Assembly: GCA_001871925.1 (NCBI GenBank)
Contig: MNWZ01000110.1
Span: 1 to 32,674 of the forward strand
DNA from: Zetaproteobacteria bacterium CG1_02_53_45
GTDB taxonomy: Bacteria > Pseudomonadota > Zetaproteobacteria > Mariprofundales > Mariprofundaceae
Length of the DNA: 32,674 nt
Direction of reading: 5' to 3'
The position numbers and the translations under genes are program-made. Positions 15,636 through 24,417 of the stretch are shown here, one piece after another (the stretch's first letter is position 1; each line of letters starts with the position of its first letter). The notes under the pieces were generated by a model that had not been told where the DNA came from, ran no database searches, and saw only the letters and a program-made list of their open reading frames with translations.

Positions 15636-17264
15636 CTATGAGCTACAGGAAAGCATTGAGCAAGAAGCACGATTTTTAGCCCATTCCGGCCGTTTGGCCG
15701 CATAACGATCAAACGCTGCCTGCTCATCATAAGGATGTTCCAATAAAGCATACAGTTGATGAATTTCGCTGTAGTCACCTGCTACAGCCTGATCTATCGC
15801 CACCTGCGCCATGTAGTTTCTCAATACATACTTGGGATTGACCCGGTGCATCGAAACCCGGCGCTGCGTATTGCTGCGGCCATCCTGCTGCAATCGTTGC
15901 ACATACTGACGCAACCAGCCGCTGATCTGTTGAAGAATCAAGCCCCTGACATCGCCCGCTTGATAATAAGCCTCCATTAAAGGTTGAATCAGCTCTTTAT
16001 CTGACACGGTGCTGATCTCCATATCAACATCCAGATCAGCCAGCTTGCGATAAAACAGGGTCATGTCCGTCTCGGTCAGCATGAGCACCTGTTGTAACCC
16101 GTCCAGCAAATCGACATCCGTTTCCGCCTGAAACGATGTCAGGCCCAGCTTATCTGCCATCATCGATTGCCATTTTTCTTTGTAGCTGGAGAAATACGTA
16201 TCCAGAACTTCCTGCAAAGCCTGAGTATCATCAACAAGAGGAAGTATCGCTTCCGCCAGACGGGCCAGATTCCAGCCAGCGATGCGCGGTTGCTTGCCAA
16301 AACAATATCGGTGCAACTCACGGTCTGTCGTATTCGGCGTCCAGTCCGGATCATAATCTTCCAACCATCCATAGGGGCCATAATCGAGAGTTAAACCCAG
16401 CACAGACATATTGTCGGTATTCATCACCCCATGCACAAAACCGACGCGCATCCAGTGCACCATCAATTCAGCCGTGCGTTGACAAACCTCATTAAACCAT
16501 CGCAGATAACATGCGCCATCCGGCTCGCCCAGATGCGGGAAATCATGGCGAATGGTGTGATCCAGTAACTGTTGCAGGGTTTTCACATCATTTCGTGCCG
16601 AAAAAATCTGTAAGCTGCCAAAGCGGGTAAACGACGGCGCAACCCGGCAAACAATCGCGCCAGGCTCAAGTTCCGCATGGCCATCATAAAACATATCCCT
16701 GAGCACGGGCTCACCACTTAACATTAAACTCAGCGCCCGTGTTGTTGGCACGCCAAGGTGAAACATAGCCTCACTGCACAGAAACTCACGCACCGAGGAG
16801 CGCAGTACAGCAAGGCCATCGGCACCACGCGAATATGGCGTGGCTCCGGCGCCTTTGAGTTGCAGCATCCAGCGCTCACCGGATGCTGTTCTTAATTCCC
16901 CCAGATTGATGGCACGCCCATCGCCCAATTGTCCGGCCCAGCTGCCGAATTGATGGCCGCCATAACAAGTCGCATGCGGGTCCATGTCAGGCAGCACTTT
17001 GTTACCGGAGAAGATATCGACAAAAGTTTCCGACTGACAAAATGCTTCCGACAAATGTAATCGCTGTGCCACTTCCGGGGCATAAGCAATCAGTTTCGGA
17101 GCGGTAACCGGTGTGGGCTGTACGCGTGAATAACAGGAACCGAACACCTGACGGCGAAAGTTTTGTGCTTCCGGATCGGCAGGGAGCTGGCGTGTAAAGG
17201 TATTATCGAAACACAACTCTTCCGCTGCTTGGCATAAAAGGTCGGTTTCATTGCGACGCATCAA
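15636..17264 (-). CDS. selO: Protein adenylyltransferase SelO (UPF0061/YdiU)
   Basis: A kinase-fold enzyme that transfers AMP to protein hydroxyl groups. The 542 residues carry the family blocks: YGGHQFGSWAGQLGDGRAINLGEL (glycine-rich loop, from about residue 105), LQLKGAGATPYSRGADGLAVLRSSVREFLCSE, and GVMNTDNMSVLGLTLDYGPYGWLEDYDP (the Mg-binding asparagine and aspartate). The protein ends with SCSS close to a pair of cysteines, matching the C-terminal disulfide/selenocysteine site of the family; no selenocysteine codon is seen. Its ATG lies inside the stop of the upstream cation-transporter gene (ATGA overlap), so the two form an operon. The link between the two functions is unclear. Confidence 0.93.
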   Translation of the reverse strand: MMRRNETDLLCQAAEELCFDNTFTRQLPADPEAQNFRRQVFGSCYSRVQPTPVTAPKLIAYAPEVAQRLHLSEAFCQSETFVDIFSGNKVLPDMDPHATCYGGHQFGSWAGQLGDGRAINLGELRTASGERWMLQLKGAGATPYSRGADGLAVLRSSVREFLCSEAMFHLGVPTTRALSLMLSGEPVLRDMFYDGHAELEPGAIVCRVAPSFTRFGSLQIFSARNDVKTLQQLLDHTIRHDFPHLGEPDGACYLRWFNEVCQRTAELMVHWMRVGFVHGVMNTDNMSVLGLTLDYGPYGWLEDYDPDWTPNTTDRELHRYCFGKQPRIAGWNLARLAEAILPLVDDTQALQEVLDTYFSSYKEKWQSMMADKLGLTSFQAETDVDLLDGLQQVLMLTETDMTLFYRKLADLDVDMEISTVSDKELIQPLMEAYYQAGDVRGLILQQISGWLRQYVQRLQQDGRSNTQRRVSMHRVNPKYVLRNYMAQVAIDQAVAGDYSEIHQLYALLEHPYDEQAAFDRYAAKRPEWAKNRASCSMLSCSS

Positions 17265-18151
17265 AACGAATGGCCTGTGCAGGGAGCACAGTTCTTTTGC
17301 ATATGAGCGGATTCAGGTTGCAAGGTGGCATGGTCAATCCCCTGCTTGTGCAAAGTCTGCAGCAAAAGCTTGAGTGTTGAATCCCAATCAGCCATGGCTT
17401 CAACATCGATATGTGCCGAAATGGCTTTTCTGCTATCGGGAAGTGTCCACAGGTGGGCATGATGCACATCTACAACGCCGGCAGTTTCTTTTAAAACAGC
17501 GATAATATGCTTGATGTCGATATCGGCCGGCACAGCTGCCATCAACTCCGAGGTGGTTTCACGAACCAGTCGCCAGCCACCCCAGGCAAGAATACCGGCC
17601 ACCAGAAATGAAAGTATCGGATCAATCAGCATCCAGCCGGTCAAATAAATAACCGCACCGGCAACAATGGCGGCCACCGAGCCGATCGCGTCACCGACCA
17701 CATGCCAGTATGCAGCACGCGTATTGATATCATGATCACCATGCAGCCATTTCAAAATAATCAGATTCACCAGCAAGCCCAGCAGCGCCACGCCTATCAC
17801 CAGGCCACCCTGCACGTCCGGCACGGATGAAAGACGTCCCACGGCTTCCCAGGCAATCCAGCCGCTTAAAAACCACAGTGCAAAGCCGTTCAGCTGTGCC
17901 GCCAGCACACGCGCCCGACCATAGCCATAAGTCATACCAAGATGCGCCGGTTTGCGTGCCAGACGTCCGGCCAAAGCAGCCAGTGCAAGTGCCACAACAT
18001 CGGATGTCATATGCGCCGCATCGGCCAGTAATGCCAGAGAATTAGACATCCAGCCACCGATGAGCTCAACAATGGCAAACAGCAGCGTCAATATCAGCGC
18101 TGCATCCAGCTTATGATGGTGGCTGTGACCACAGTGGTGGGCATGTCCCAT
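17261..18151 (-). CDS. Cation diffusion facilitator, probable zinc/cobalt exporter
   Basis: A 296-residue inner-membrane protein of the CzcD/ZitB type that exports zinc or related divalent ions in exchange for protons. Six hydrophobic segments are visible. The metal site is formed by HxxxD pairs in helix 2 (LLADAAHMTSD, H47 and D51) and helix 5 (HVVGD, H150 and D154). The N-terminus is histidine-rich (MGHAHHCGHSHHH) and the C-terminal domain ends in NCAPCTGHSF, so both ends may bind metal. Length is that of the family. It is followed by selO with a four-base overlap, an arrangement of CDF and SelO genes worth noting. Metal selectivity is not resolvable. Confidence 0.92.
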   Translation of the reverse strand: MGHAHHCGHSHHHKLDAALILTLLFAIVELIGGWMSNSLALLADAAHMTSDVVALALAALAGRLARKPAHLGMTYGYGRARVLAAQLNGFALWFLSGWIAWEAVGRLSSVPDVQGGLVIGVALLGLLVNLIILKWLHGDHDINTRAAYWHVVGDAIGSVAAIVAGAVIYLTGWMLIDPILSFLVAGILAWGGWRLVRETTSELMAAVPADIDIKHIIAVLKETAGVVDVHHAHLWTLPDSRKAISAHIDVEAMADWDSTLKLLLQTLHKQGIDHATLQPESAHMQKNCAPCTGHSF

Positions 18152-18257
18152 TACAGAGTAACCTCAAATATCATCCGGTGATTATTGGTGCTGCGCGCAT
18201 GATTTCAACCACTTCTAAATGACGGGCTTTTATCTTTTTTTATTCGATGATTCCCTT

Positions 18258-18661
18258 TTATTGTTTCAGGTAGGCTCGATACTTCTCCGCGCCAATGCGT
18301 GCAGCCAGCGCCTGATAGCACCAGACGCAGGAAACCCTGAAAGCACTTGCCAGTATCTGATCATGATTCCAGTTCGACAGCTCGTAAACATGCCCGTCCC
18401 ATTTGAATACATCATCCTTTCCGGCAATTGTCTTTTCTTCGACAGCAATTAACGTATTCATGACTTTGAACGTGGATGCCGGAGAAAAGCGCTGTTTGGC
18501 GCGGGCATCATTGTGAATAAAGGTCTGGCCGCTTTTCAGTGATGAAATAACCAAAGCCCCTCGACACCCCTCTCGGCAAAGAGCCCGGAAATCGTCAACT
18601 CCTCAGCGATGGCAAAGAGCGGCAGAGGAACGGTAATCATTGTGATGACATATTCAATCAT
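18258..18661 (-). pseudogene. Class D (OXA-like) beta-lactamase relic, frameshifted and C-terminally truncated
   Basis: Frame 18258-18554 reads VISSLKSGQTFIHNDARAKQ then RFSPASTFKVMNTLIAVEE, the active-site STFK block of class D serine beta-lactamases (catalytic Ser, carbamylated Lys), followed by WNHDQILASAFRVSCVWCYQALAARIG and KYRAYLKQ. The protein stops there; complete enzymes continue with YGN and the KTG block, which are absent. Upstream, a second frame from ATG 18659-18661 (MIEYVITMITVPLPLFAIAEELTISGLFAERGVEG) gives the signal peptide and first strand; adding one G in the G-run near 18550 would join the two frames. So it has lost a base and its 3' half. It is unlikely to act on beta-lactams. 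Confidence 0.85.
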
Positions 18662-19078
18662 GCTTCAATGCGGTTATGCTGAATTGATTTTACTTTCCTG
18701 ATGCTGCTTTGATCAGCTGTCATCACCCCTCCCCTGTCTTACACAAAGCTTGAGCGTAATATCCTACTTATCTCAAACCAATCGACACCACTTGTGCGAT
18801 GAAACCATGACAAATTCCCGGCAATATAATCATACACACATCCTGTGGATAACTTTGTGGATTGTTTTTCGCCAACGCTTTAAATCAACAGACTTACGGT
18901 CATATTTTTCACATGATTAAATTTTATGCAGTGAAATCAATATTATATTTATCAATCACTTATATATAAATGCAAATGTAAAACATGAGCATGTCACATC
19001 ATCGTCATATATCATTAGCCGACTGTGGAAAAGGATTGACTTAACAGGGAAAATATCACTGGAAAGTCGGGGATATCG
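18662..19078. other. 417-bp AT-rich intergenic region with DnaA-box-like sites
   Basis: No gene-sized frame is found. A perfect DnaA-box match TGTGGATAA is at 18844-18852; related sites lie at 18856-18864 (TGTGGATTG, two mismatches) and 19024-19032 (TGTGGAAAA, one mismatch), all in the same orientation. The part from about 18900 to 18995 is strongly AT-rich (TTAAATTTTATG, TATATTTATC). Three sites in 190 bases resemble an origin-like layout, but dnaA, gyrB, mnmG or parAB are not adjacent, and it may only hold the uvrB 3' end and the start region of the beta-lactamase relic. Confidence 0.5.
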
Positions 19079-21076
19079 CTATCCTGAATTTTTCAGCCGT
19101 TGCAGCTCATCGCGATATTTCGCTGCATCCTCAAAACGAAGATCGGCCGAGGCTTCCAGCATTAAGCGCTCCAGCTCTTTCTGGCGTACCAGCTTCAATT
19201 CAGGCGTTGAATAATCCGCAATATCTTCTGCTACTTCAGGAATACTCGCATAGTCCATAGCGTATACATTGGACATCGCATCCATGATTTTCTTGATCAC
19301 TGTTTCAGGTTCAATTCCATGTTGAAGATTGTAAGCCATCTGCTTTTCACGGCGACGATTCGTTTCATCTATCGCTCGCTGCATCGATTTGGTCATGCGA
19401 TCAGCAAACAAAATCACTCTGCCCTCGACATTACGTGCCGCTCGCCCGATGGTTTGTATCAATGAACGGTCGGAACGAAGGAAACCCTCTTTGTCAGCAT
19501 CAAAAATTGCCACCAGTGCCACCTCAGGCAGATCAAGCCCCTCACGCAAGAGGTTAATGCCAATCAGAATATCGAATTCACCCAGACGCAAATCACGCAG
19601 AATTTCTGTTCGCTCCAGCGTATCAATATCGGAATGCAGATAACGCACACGCAGATGCAGATTATTAAGATATTCGGTTAAATCCTCAGCCATGCGCTTG
19701 GTCAGACAGGTCGCCAGAACACGAAAACCCTTTTCAATCACGGCACCGACCTCAGAGACAAAACTTTCCACCTGATGCACAGCAGGCAAAATATCAATCA
19801 CCGGATCAAGCAAACCGGTTGGCCGGATAATCTGTTCGGCGAACTCACCACCCGTTTGTTGCATTTCATAAGTACCGGGCGTAGCCGAAACATAAATAGT
19901 CTGAGGCACAGCTTTTTCAAATTCGTGAAACTGTAATGGCCGGTTATCCAGTGCCGAGGGTAAGCGGAAGCCAAAATCCACCAGCGTTTGTTTGCGGGAG
20001 CGGTCGCCTTTAAACATCGCCCCGATCTGCGGCACCGTGGCATGCGATTCATCAAGAATCACCAGTGCATTATTCGGCAGATAGTCCAGCAGAGTCGGCG
20101 GCGGATCACCGGGCTGCTGACCGGTTAAATGTCGCGAATAGTTTTCAATGCCCGAGCAATAGCCAATTTCCTGAATCATCTCCAGATCGAACAAGGTGCG
20201 CTGCTCAAGCCGCTGAGCTTCAACCAGCTTGTTCTGATCATGCAGATCCGCCAGTCGTTCACTTAATTCATCACGAATAGCATCCATCGCTTTGACCAGT
20301 AAATTACGCGGTGTAACAAAGTGAGATTTGGGAAACACGGTGAATTTATGTAGCGATTGCAGTCGCTTCCCTGTCAGAGGATCAAAGCGGGAAATGGCAT
20401 CCACCTCATCCCCGAACAATTCGATACGGATGGCATAACTTTCGGCATCGGCAGGAAAAATTTCAATCACGTCGCCACGCACACGAAATGTTCCGCGATG
20501 AAAATCCATGTCATTGCGCTCATATTGCAATTCCACCAGCTTTTTCATCGCCGTACGTTGGTCAATCTCTCTACCCACCTCGAAATATTGCAGCATATTG
20601 GCATAGGCTTCCGGGCTACCCAGACCATAAATACACGATACTGATGCAATGATAATCACATCCTGCCGCTCCATCAGAGCACGCGTAGCCGAATGCCGCA
20701 TACGATCAATTTGCTCATTAATCGAGGAGTCTTTCTCAATATAGGTATCCGACTGCGGCACATAGGCTTCCGGCTGGTAATAGTCGTAATACGAAACGAA
20801 ATATTCGACCGCATTGTTTGGGAAGAATTGTTTAAATTCGCTGTAAAGCTGCGCTGCCAACGTTTTATTGTGCGCCATGATCAGGGTTGGCTTTTGCACT
20901 TTTTTGATCACATTGGCCATGGTGAAGGTTTTTCCGGAGCCGGTGACACCCAGCAGCACCTGATGTTTTTTACCCTCAACAACGCCTTCAACCAACGTCT
21001 CAATCGCCTGCGGCTGATCTCCTTTGGGGGTAAATTCACCATCAAGCTGGAATATTTGATTCATATTGTCGGACAT
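19079..21076 (-). CDS. uvrB: UvrABC excinuclease subunit B
   Basis: The 665-residue damage-verification helicase of nucleotide excision repair, loaded by UvrA and used by UvrC for incision. Seen are GVTGSGKT (Walker A, residues 43-50), the beta-hairpin region [25 protein letters not shown] (DESH), [24 protein letters not shown], and QTIGRAARN. The C-terminal UVR/UvrC-binding motif is present ([27 protein letters not shown]). Length is normal for the family. A second ATG in frame at 21064 (MNQIFQ) could be the real start. A LexA-like site lies 20 bases upstream. No partner genes uvrA or uvrC are in view, as is usual. Confidence 0.98.
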   Translation of the reverse strand: MSDNMNQIFQLDGEFTPKGDQPQAIETLVEGVVEGKKHQVLLGVTGSGKTFTMANVIKKVQKPTLIMAHNKTLAAQLYSEFKQFFPNNAVEYFVSYYDYYQPEAYVPQSDTYIEKDSSINEQIDRMRHSATRALMERQDVIIIASVSCIYGLGSPEAYANMLQYFEVGREIDQRTAMKKLVELQYERNDMDFHRGTFRVRGDVIEIFPADAESYAIRIELFGDEVDAISRFDPLTGKRLQSLHKFTVFPKSHFVTPRNLLVKAMDAIRDELSERLADLHDQNKLVEAQRLEQRTLFDLEMIQEIGYCSGIENYSRHLTGQQPGDPPPTLLDYLPNNALVILDESHATVPQIGAMFKGDRSRKQTLVDFGFRLPSALDNRPLQFHEFEKAVPQTIYVSATPGTYEMQQTGGEFAEQIIRPTGLLDPVIDILPAVHQVESFVSEVGAVIEKGFRVLATCLTKRMAEDLTEYLNNLHLRVRYLHSDIDTLERTEILRDLRLGEFDILIGINLLREGLDLPEVALVAIFDADKEGFLRSDRSLIQTIGRAARNVEGRVILFADRMTKSMQRAIDETNRRREKQMAYNLQHGIEPETVIKKIMDAMSNVYAMDYASIPEVAEDIADYSTPELKLVRQKELERLMLEASADLRFEDAAKYRDELQRLKNSG

Positions 21077-21095
21077 TTGCGAATTCTACGAAGCC

Positions 21096-21111
21096 CTGAT
21101 GAAATTGACAG
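21096..21111 (-). promoter_or_regulatory. LexA-box-like operator upstream of uvrB
   Basis: The 16 bases CTGATGAAATTGACAG (plus strand) form CTG-N10-CAG on either strand with an AT-rich core, the E. coli-type SOS box layout, 20 bases before the uvrB ATG. uvrB is a LexA target in E. coli. The spacer lacks perfect TA alternation, and LexA boxes differ between phyla. Confidence 0.45.
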
Positions 21112-21119
21112 GAACCATG

Positions 21120-21147
21120 TTGATCATCAATGCAATTTGAGAAAAGG
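21120..21147 (+). repeat. Left copy of an imperfect direct repeat flanking the intron relic
   Basis: TTGATCATC, four variable bases, CAATTTGAG and then AAAAGG. The second copy is at 21657-21683 in the same orientation; 18 of the first 22 positions agree. Confidence 0.7.
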
Positions 21148-21207
21148 AAACCCATCGAGAGTAACACTATTGATTCGCATGCACCCAACCTCTCCTATGA
21201 AAAAGGA

Positions 21208-21610
21208 GGGTCGAGTGGTCCGAGAGACCTTCCCCCTCAGGCTCTCACAGAACCGTACGTGAGACTCTCACCTCATACGGCTCTTCATGCCCACTTGAAC
21301 TTACCAGGTTTCCATATCGTTCCAGTTCCTCCCATTGCTGGTTGACCGGAAATCCACTTCCGGACATGTCAGCCCCTTCGCACCATCTCCGTTTAACGGT
21401 GGAAGTGCCATGATTACACATATAAGATGATCCATAGCTCTGGCATCTCCGGTTTTCGATCATCATCCGTCTCTGCTGATTGTGTCTTCCTGTCGATTTC
21501 AATGCTTCAGTGAATTTCTTCGTGTCATCATTCATATGAGTAAAAGCCTGCATGAGCTGAAACTTGCCGTCACCATCAATATAGATGATATACAACACTT
21601 ATTTTCATCA
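21208..21610 (-). ncRNA. Group II intron relic (domains V-VI and flanking remnant)
   Basis: On the minus strand, 21250-21283 is a 34-base domain V: an outer stem GAGCCGTA with TACGGTTC that carries the AGC catalytic triad, a CG bulge, an inner stem TGAGGT with GTCTCA, and a GAGA tetraloop, precisely the domain V layout of bacterial group II introns. A domain-VI-like stem and a terminal CTCGACCC at about 21208-21215 follow. Upstream about 330 bases could be degraded intron sequence. No reverse transcriptase/maturase gene is present, so it cannot move by itself. The frame at 21245-21598 on the same strand is this RNA rather than a protein gene. Confidence 0.75.
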
Positions 21611-21656
21611 AATTTCATATCTTTTTAGCACCGCAAGTGGAATCGGTGAAACAACA

Positions 21657-21683
21657 TTGATCATCCCGACAATTTGAGTAAGG
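21657..21683 (+). repeat. Right copy of the imperfect direct repeat
   Basis: TTGATCATC, CCGA, CAATTTGAG, then TAAGG; mate of the copy at 21120-21147. The copies bracket about 510 bases with the group II intron remnant. It lies 38 bases before the ATG of the DUF4438 gene. Confidence 0.7.
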
Positions 21684-21721
21684 TCCACGAAGGAAAAACA
21701 TCATGCAGATAAGGATAAGAT

Positions 21722-22606
21722 ATGAGCCTGACAACCAATAAAAACCAACTGGTGATGACTGCTGTGCAAGGCAGCGTTGCGCCAGCCCATCAATGGGCGC
21801 CGTTTGAAGTCGGCAGCGCTGGCGAGATTTTTTCGTGGCCATCCACCGGTGGCATTACGTATAACGTCAAAATCGGCGATTCAGTGTTTGGCTGGGCCGG
21901 TGAACATATTGAGTCCGGCGTATCGACGACGCTTGATCACAAAAACAGCAAATGCGCAGCGGGATATCAGTTTCTTTCCTGCTGTGGCAATCAGGCCCGT
22001 GTGATTTCCGGCGAAGCCAAGGGTGCAATCGGTACCGTGCTGGGGCACCATGGTGGTGTGGAGCATCTGATGCTCGACTTCCCCGATGCCACGCTGGAAA
22101 AGCTGACTTGTGATGACAAATTTCTGATCAAAGGTTACGGGCAGGGTTTGAAATTCATCGACCATGATGATGTGTTCATTTACAACATCGATCCGAACTT
22201 ACTGGAAAAATGGGGACTCAATGAACGGGATGACGGCAAAATTGAAGTTCCGGTCCATGTGATTGTTCCCTGTTATGCTATGGGTAGCGGCATTGGTGCA
22301 CTGTCGATGACCACGGGCGATTACGACATTCTTTGTCACGATGCATCCGTGGTGAAGGAATTCAGCCTGGATAAACTGCGCTTCGGTGATTTTGTCGCCG
22401 TACTGGACCACGACAACCGTTATGGCCGCACTTATCGCAAAGGTGCCATCACTATTGGTGTGATTATTCATTCGGATTCACCACTGGGCGGGCATGGGCC
22501 GGGCTTGATGACGCTGATGAGCTGCACCATCGACAAGCTGGTTCCTGTACTCAGTGAAAAGGCTAATGTCGGAGCAATTCTCGGCATCGGACGTTATGCA
22601 GTCTAA
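21722..22606 (+). CDS. DUF4438 protein
   Basis: A 294-residue protein that I recognise as DUF4438 by MTAVQGSVAPAHQWAPFEVG, the block GGITYNVKIGDSVFGWAGEHIESGVST, GNQARVISGEAKGAIGTVLGHHGG, MGSGIGALSMTTGDYDI, and the ending IHSDSPLGGHGPGLMTL. The family is known from bacteria and from a structure of a Thermotoga relative; no enzymatic role is established. It is probably cytoplasmic, as no signal peptide is seen. The ATG at 21722 has only a weak ribosome site (AGGATAAG). It heads a tightly overlapped set of genes, so it is probably transcribed with them. Confidence 0.85.
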   Translation: MSLTTNKNQLVMTAVQGSVAPAHQWAPFEVGSAGEIFSWPSTGGITYNVKIGDSVFGWAGEHIESGVSTTLDHKNSKCAAGYQFLSCCGNQARVISGEAKGAIGTVLGHHGGVEHLMLDFPDATLEKLTCDDKFLIKGYGQGLKFIDHDDVFIYNIDPNLLEKWGLNERDDGKIEVPVHVIVPCYAMGSGIGALSMTTGDYDILCHDASVVKEFSLDKLRFGDFVAVLDHDNRYGRTYRKGAITIGVIIHSDSPLGGHGPGLMTLMSCTIDKLVPVLSEKANVGAILGIGRYAV

Positions 22607-23165
22607 GCTTCTGCTGACAGCACTGGCGCTGATACTGATTTCAATATCGGCGCAAGCTGAAGTTTATAAATGGACCGATAAAAAAGGAAAATTGCACTTT
22701 TCCGATCATCCTGTTCAAGGTGCTGAAGTTCAACAGGGTGGCAATGTCAGTCGCGTCAAAAATCAAACCTATAACCTTGCCAGCCTGCGGACGGAAATCC
22801 CCTACAGTCTGCAACATGGCTCCATGCTGGTGGAAGCTCTGGTTAACGGGAAAACACAGACTTTTGTTGTTGATACCGGTGCATCTTTTGTCACTATCCC
22901 GCCGCAACTGGCGGAGCGGGCTAATATTTCCACCGAGCGTGCAAAGCTTATCCAGCTGCAAACTGCCAATGGCGTGATTACAGCGCCGATGGTTGATATT
23001 CAACACATGAGCATTCTCAGTGCCGAACGCCAACAGGTTAAAGCGGTGATTGCTCCGATTGATGCACAGGGGAAGCTGGGTTTGCTCGGCATGAGTTTTC
23101 TCGGCGCATTCCGCATGAATATCGACCATGACCGACGCATGATTATTCTGGAGCCACGTTCTTGA
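22596..23165 (+). CDS. Periplasmic retropepsin-like aspartic protease with DUF4124-type N-terminus
   Basis: ATG at 22596 is chosen over a possible ATG at 22554: it gives a clean signal peptide (MQSKLLLTALALILISISAQA, cleaved near residue 21) and overlaps the previous stop by 11 bases. The mature start EVYKWTDKKGKLHFSDHP is DUF4124-like, as in exported proteins. A retropepsin-type domain follows with DTGA (D93-T94-G95) in VVDTGASFVTIP, the DTG aspartate of dimeric aspartyl proteases, and the late LGLLGMSFLGAFRMNID motif of this clan. The protein is 189 residues. The substrate is unknown. Similar bacterial proteins form homodimers. Confidence 0.85.
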   Translation: MQSKLLLTALALILISISAQAEVYKWTDKKGKLHFSDHPVQGAEVQQGGNVSRVKNQTYNLASLRTEIPYSLQHGSMLVEALVNGKTQTFVVDTGASFVTIPPQLAERANISTERAKLIQLQTANGVITAPMVDIQHMSILSAERQQVKAVIAPIDAQGKLGLLGMSFLGAFRMNIDHDRRMIILEPRS

Positions 23166-23983
23166 GCGATACCGACACTACGATTCAAGCGGCTTGTATT
23201 CAGATGTGCTCCGGCGAACACGTTGCTGATAATCTTGAGAAAGCGGCCACGCTGTTGCAGCAAGCGGTGAAGCAACAGGCCAGGCTTGTTCTGTTGCCGG
23301 AAACCTTTGCCTGCGTCACACAAAACACTGAAAAGCGCCGTATCGCAACCGATATGATGCCTCAGATTGTCAGTTGGTTACAAGATCAGGCCAGGGTGCA
23401 TCAAATCTGGCTTATCGGAGGCTCGATTCTTGCCCTCTCTGATCAGCATGAAAAGCTTCACAATCGCTCCCTGATGATTTCTCCAAATGGCGAAATTATC
23501 GCCCGGTACAATAAAATGCACCTCTTTGATATCGACCTCGCAAAGGAAAGCTGGCATGAGTCGGCCCATGTTCAGGCGGGTGAAAAACCGGTCAGCATCG
23601 ATATTGAAACCGGCTGGAAGCTGGGGCTGTCCATTTGTTACGATCTTCGCTTTCCCGAGCTGTATCGAACATACAGCGCCAATGCCTGCAATATTCTCAG
23701 TATCCCTGCGGCATTCATCGTCTCCACCGGCAAAGCTCACTGGCAGGCACTGTTGCAGGCACGCGCCATCGAAAATCAGTGCTATGTGCTGGCGGCCGGA
23801 CAAAGTGGCACACACGAGGATGGGCGCAATACCTGGGGCCATTCGATGATCATCGATGCATGGGGAAACATTCTGCAGCAGCTTGATGCCGGAGAAGGTG
23901 TGATCACTGCCCCACTCAGCCTCGCTAATCTCAACCGGGTCAGGCAGCATCTACCGGCATTACAACATCGGAGACTGTTATGA
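23162..23983 (+). CDS. Nitrilase-superfamily amidohydrolase, Nit1/deaminated-glutathione-amidase type
   Basis: TTG start at 23162 overlaps the preceding TGA (TTGA). The 273 residues carry the catalytic triad: E47 in LLPETF, K118 in YNKMHLFD, and C159 in LSICYDLRFPEL. The pattern RYNKMHLFDID and CYDLRFPELYR is that of the Nit1/YbeM branch, which hydrolyses deaminated glutathione, a metabolite repair function; the precise substrate is inferred. Length is normal. A four-base overlap leads into the DUF1841 gene. It is cytoplasmic. Confidence 0.9.
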   Translation: MSDTDTTIQAACIQMCSGEHVADNLEKAATLLQQAVKQQARLVLLPETFACVTQNTEKRRIATDMMPQIVSWLQDQARVHQIWLIGGSILALSDQHEKLHNRSLMISPNGEIIARYNKMHLFDIDLAKESWHESAHVQAGEKPVSIDIETGWKLGLSICYDLRFPELYRTYSANACNILSIPAAFIVSTGKAHWQALLQARAIENQCYVLAAGQSGTHEDGRNTWGHSMIIDAWGNILQQLDAGEGVITAPLSLANLNRVRQHLPALQHRRLL

Positions 23984-24417
23984 CTCAACCCTCACGGGAA
24001 ACGTTGCGTGCCCATCGACAAGTGTTTTGGGACGCATGGCAGAAGGCTCAGGCTGACTTACCCCTGAATGCGATGGAGGTCCGTATTGCCCGCGTCATCA
24101 AAATGCATCCTGAATATCATCATTTCTTTAACGACATGGAAGATTTTCTGGATCGCGACTTTCAGGATGACGGTGGCATGAACCCCTACCTGCACCTCTC
24201 GCTGCATCTGGCGCTGGAGGAGCAAATTGCCACCCACCAACCGCCGCAAGTCGCCACAACGCTGGAACATCTGATGCAGATAAAAGGCAAAACCCGGCAT
24301 GAGGCGCTGCACACCATATTGGAGATTCTGACAGAAACCCTGCATGCCTCGCACCGTCAGGGCATGGAACCGGATGTGATGGCCTATGCCGAGCGCGTCA
24401 AAGGCTTAACCGGCTGA
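23980..24417 (+). CDS. DUF1841 protein
   Basis: A 145-residue protein recognised as DUF1841 from the block IARVIKMHPEYHHFFND, then the conserved MNPYLHLSLHLALEEQIATHQP and ARHEALHTILEILTE. The family occurs in beta-, gamma- and related proteobacteria; its function is unknown. The start overlaps the nitrilase stop (ATGA), and its own stop shares a base with the next start (TGATG). It is helical and has no signal or membrane segment. In this window it is part of the same overlapped operon as the repair nuclease genes. Confidence 0.9.
   Translation: MTQPSRETLRAHRQVFWDAWQKAQADLPLNAMEVRIARVIKMHPEYHHFFNDMEDFLDRDFQDDGGMNPYLHLSLHLALEEQIATHQPPQVATTLEHLMQIKGKTRHEALHTILEILTETLHASHRQGMEPDVMAYAERVKGLTG

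Noticed and set aside
21245-21598. 117-codon minus-strand frame ending in EPYEVRVSRTVL
   Set aside because: The end is domain V of a group II intron read as protein; the frame is an RNA shadow.
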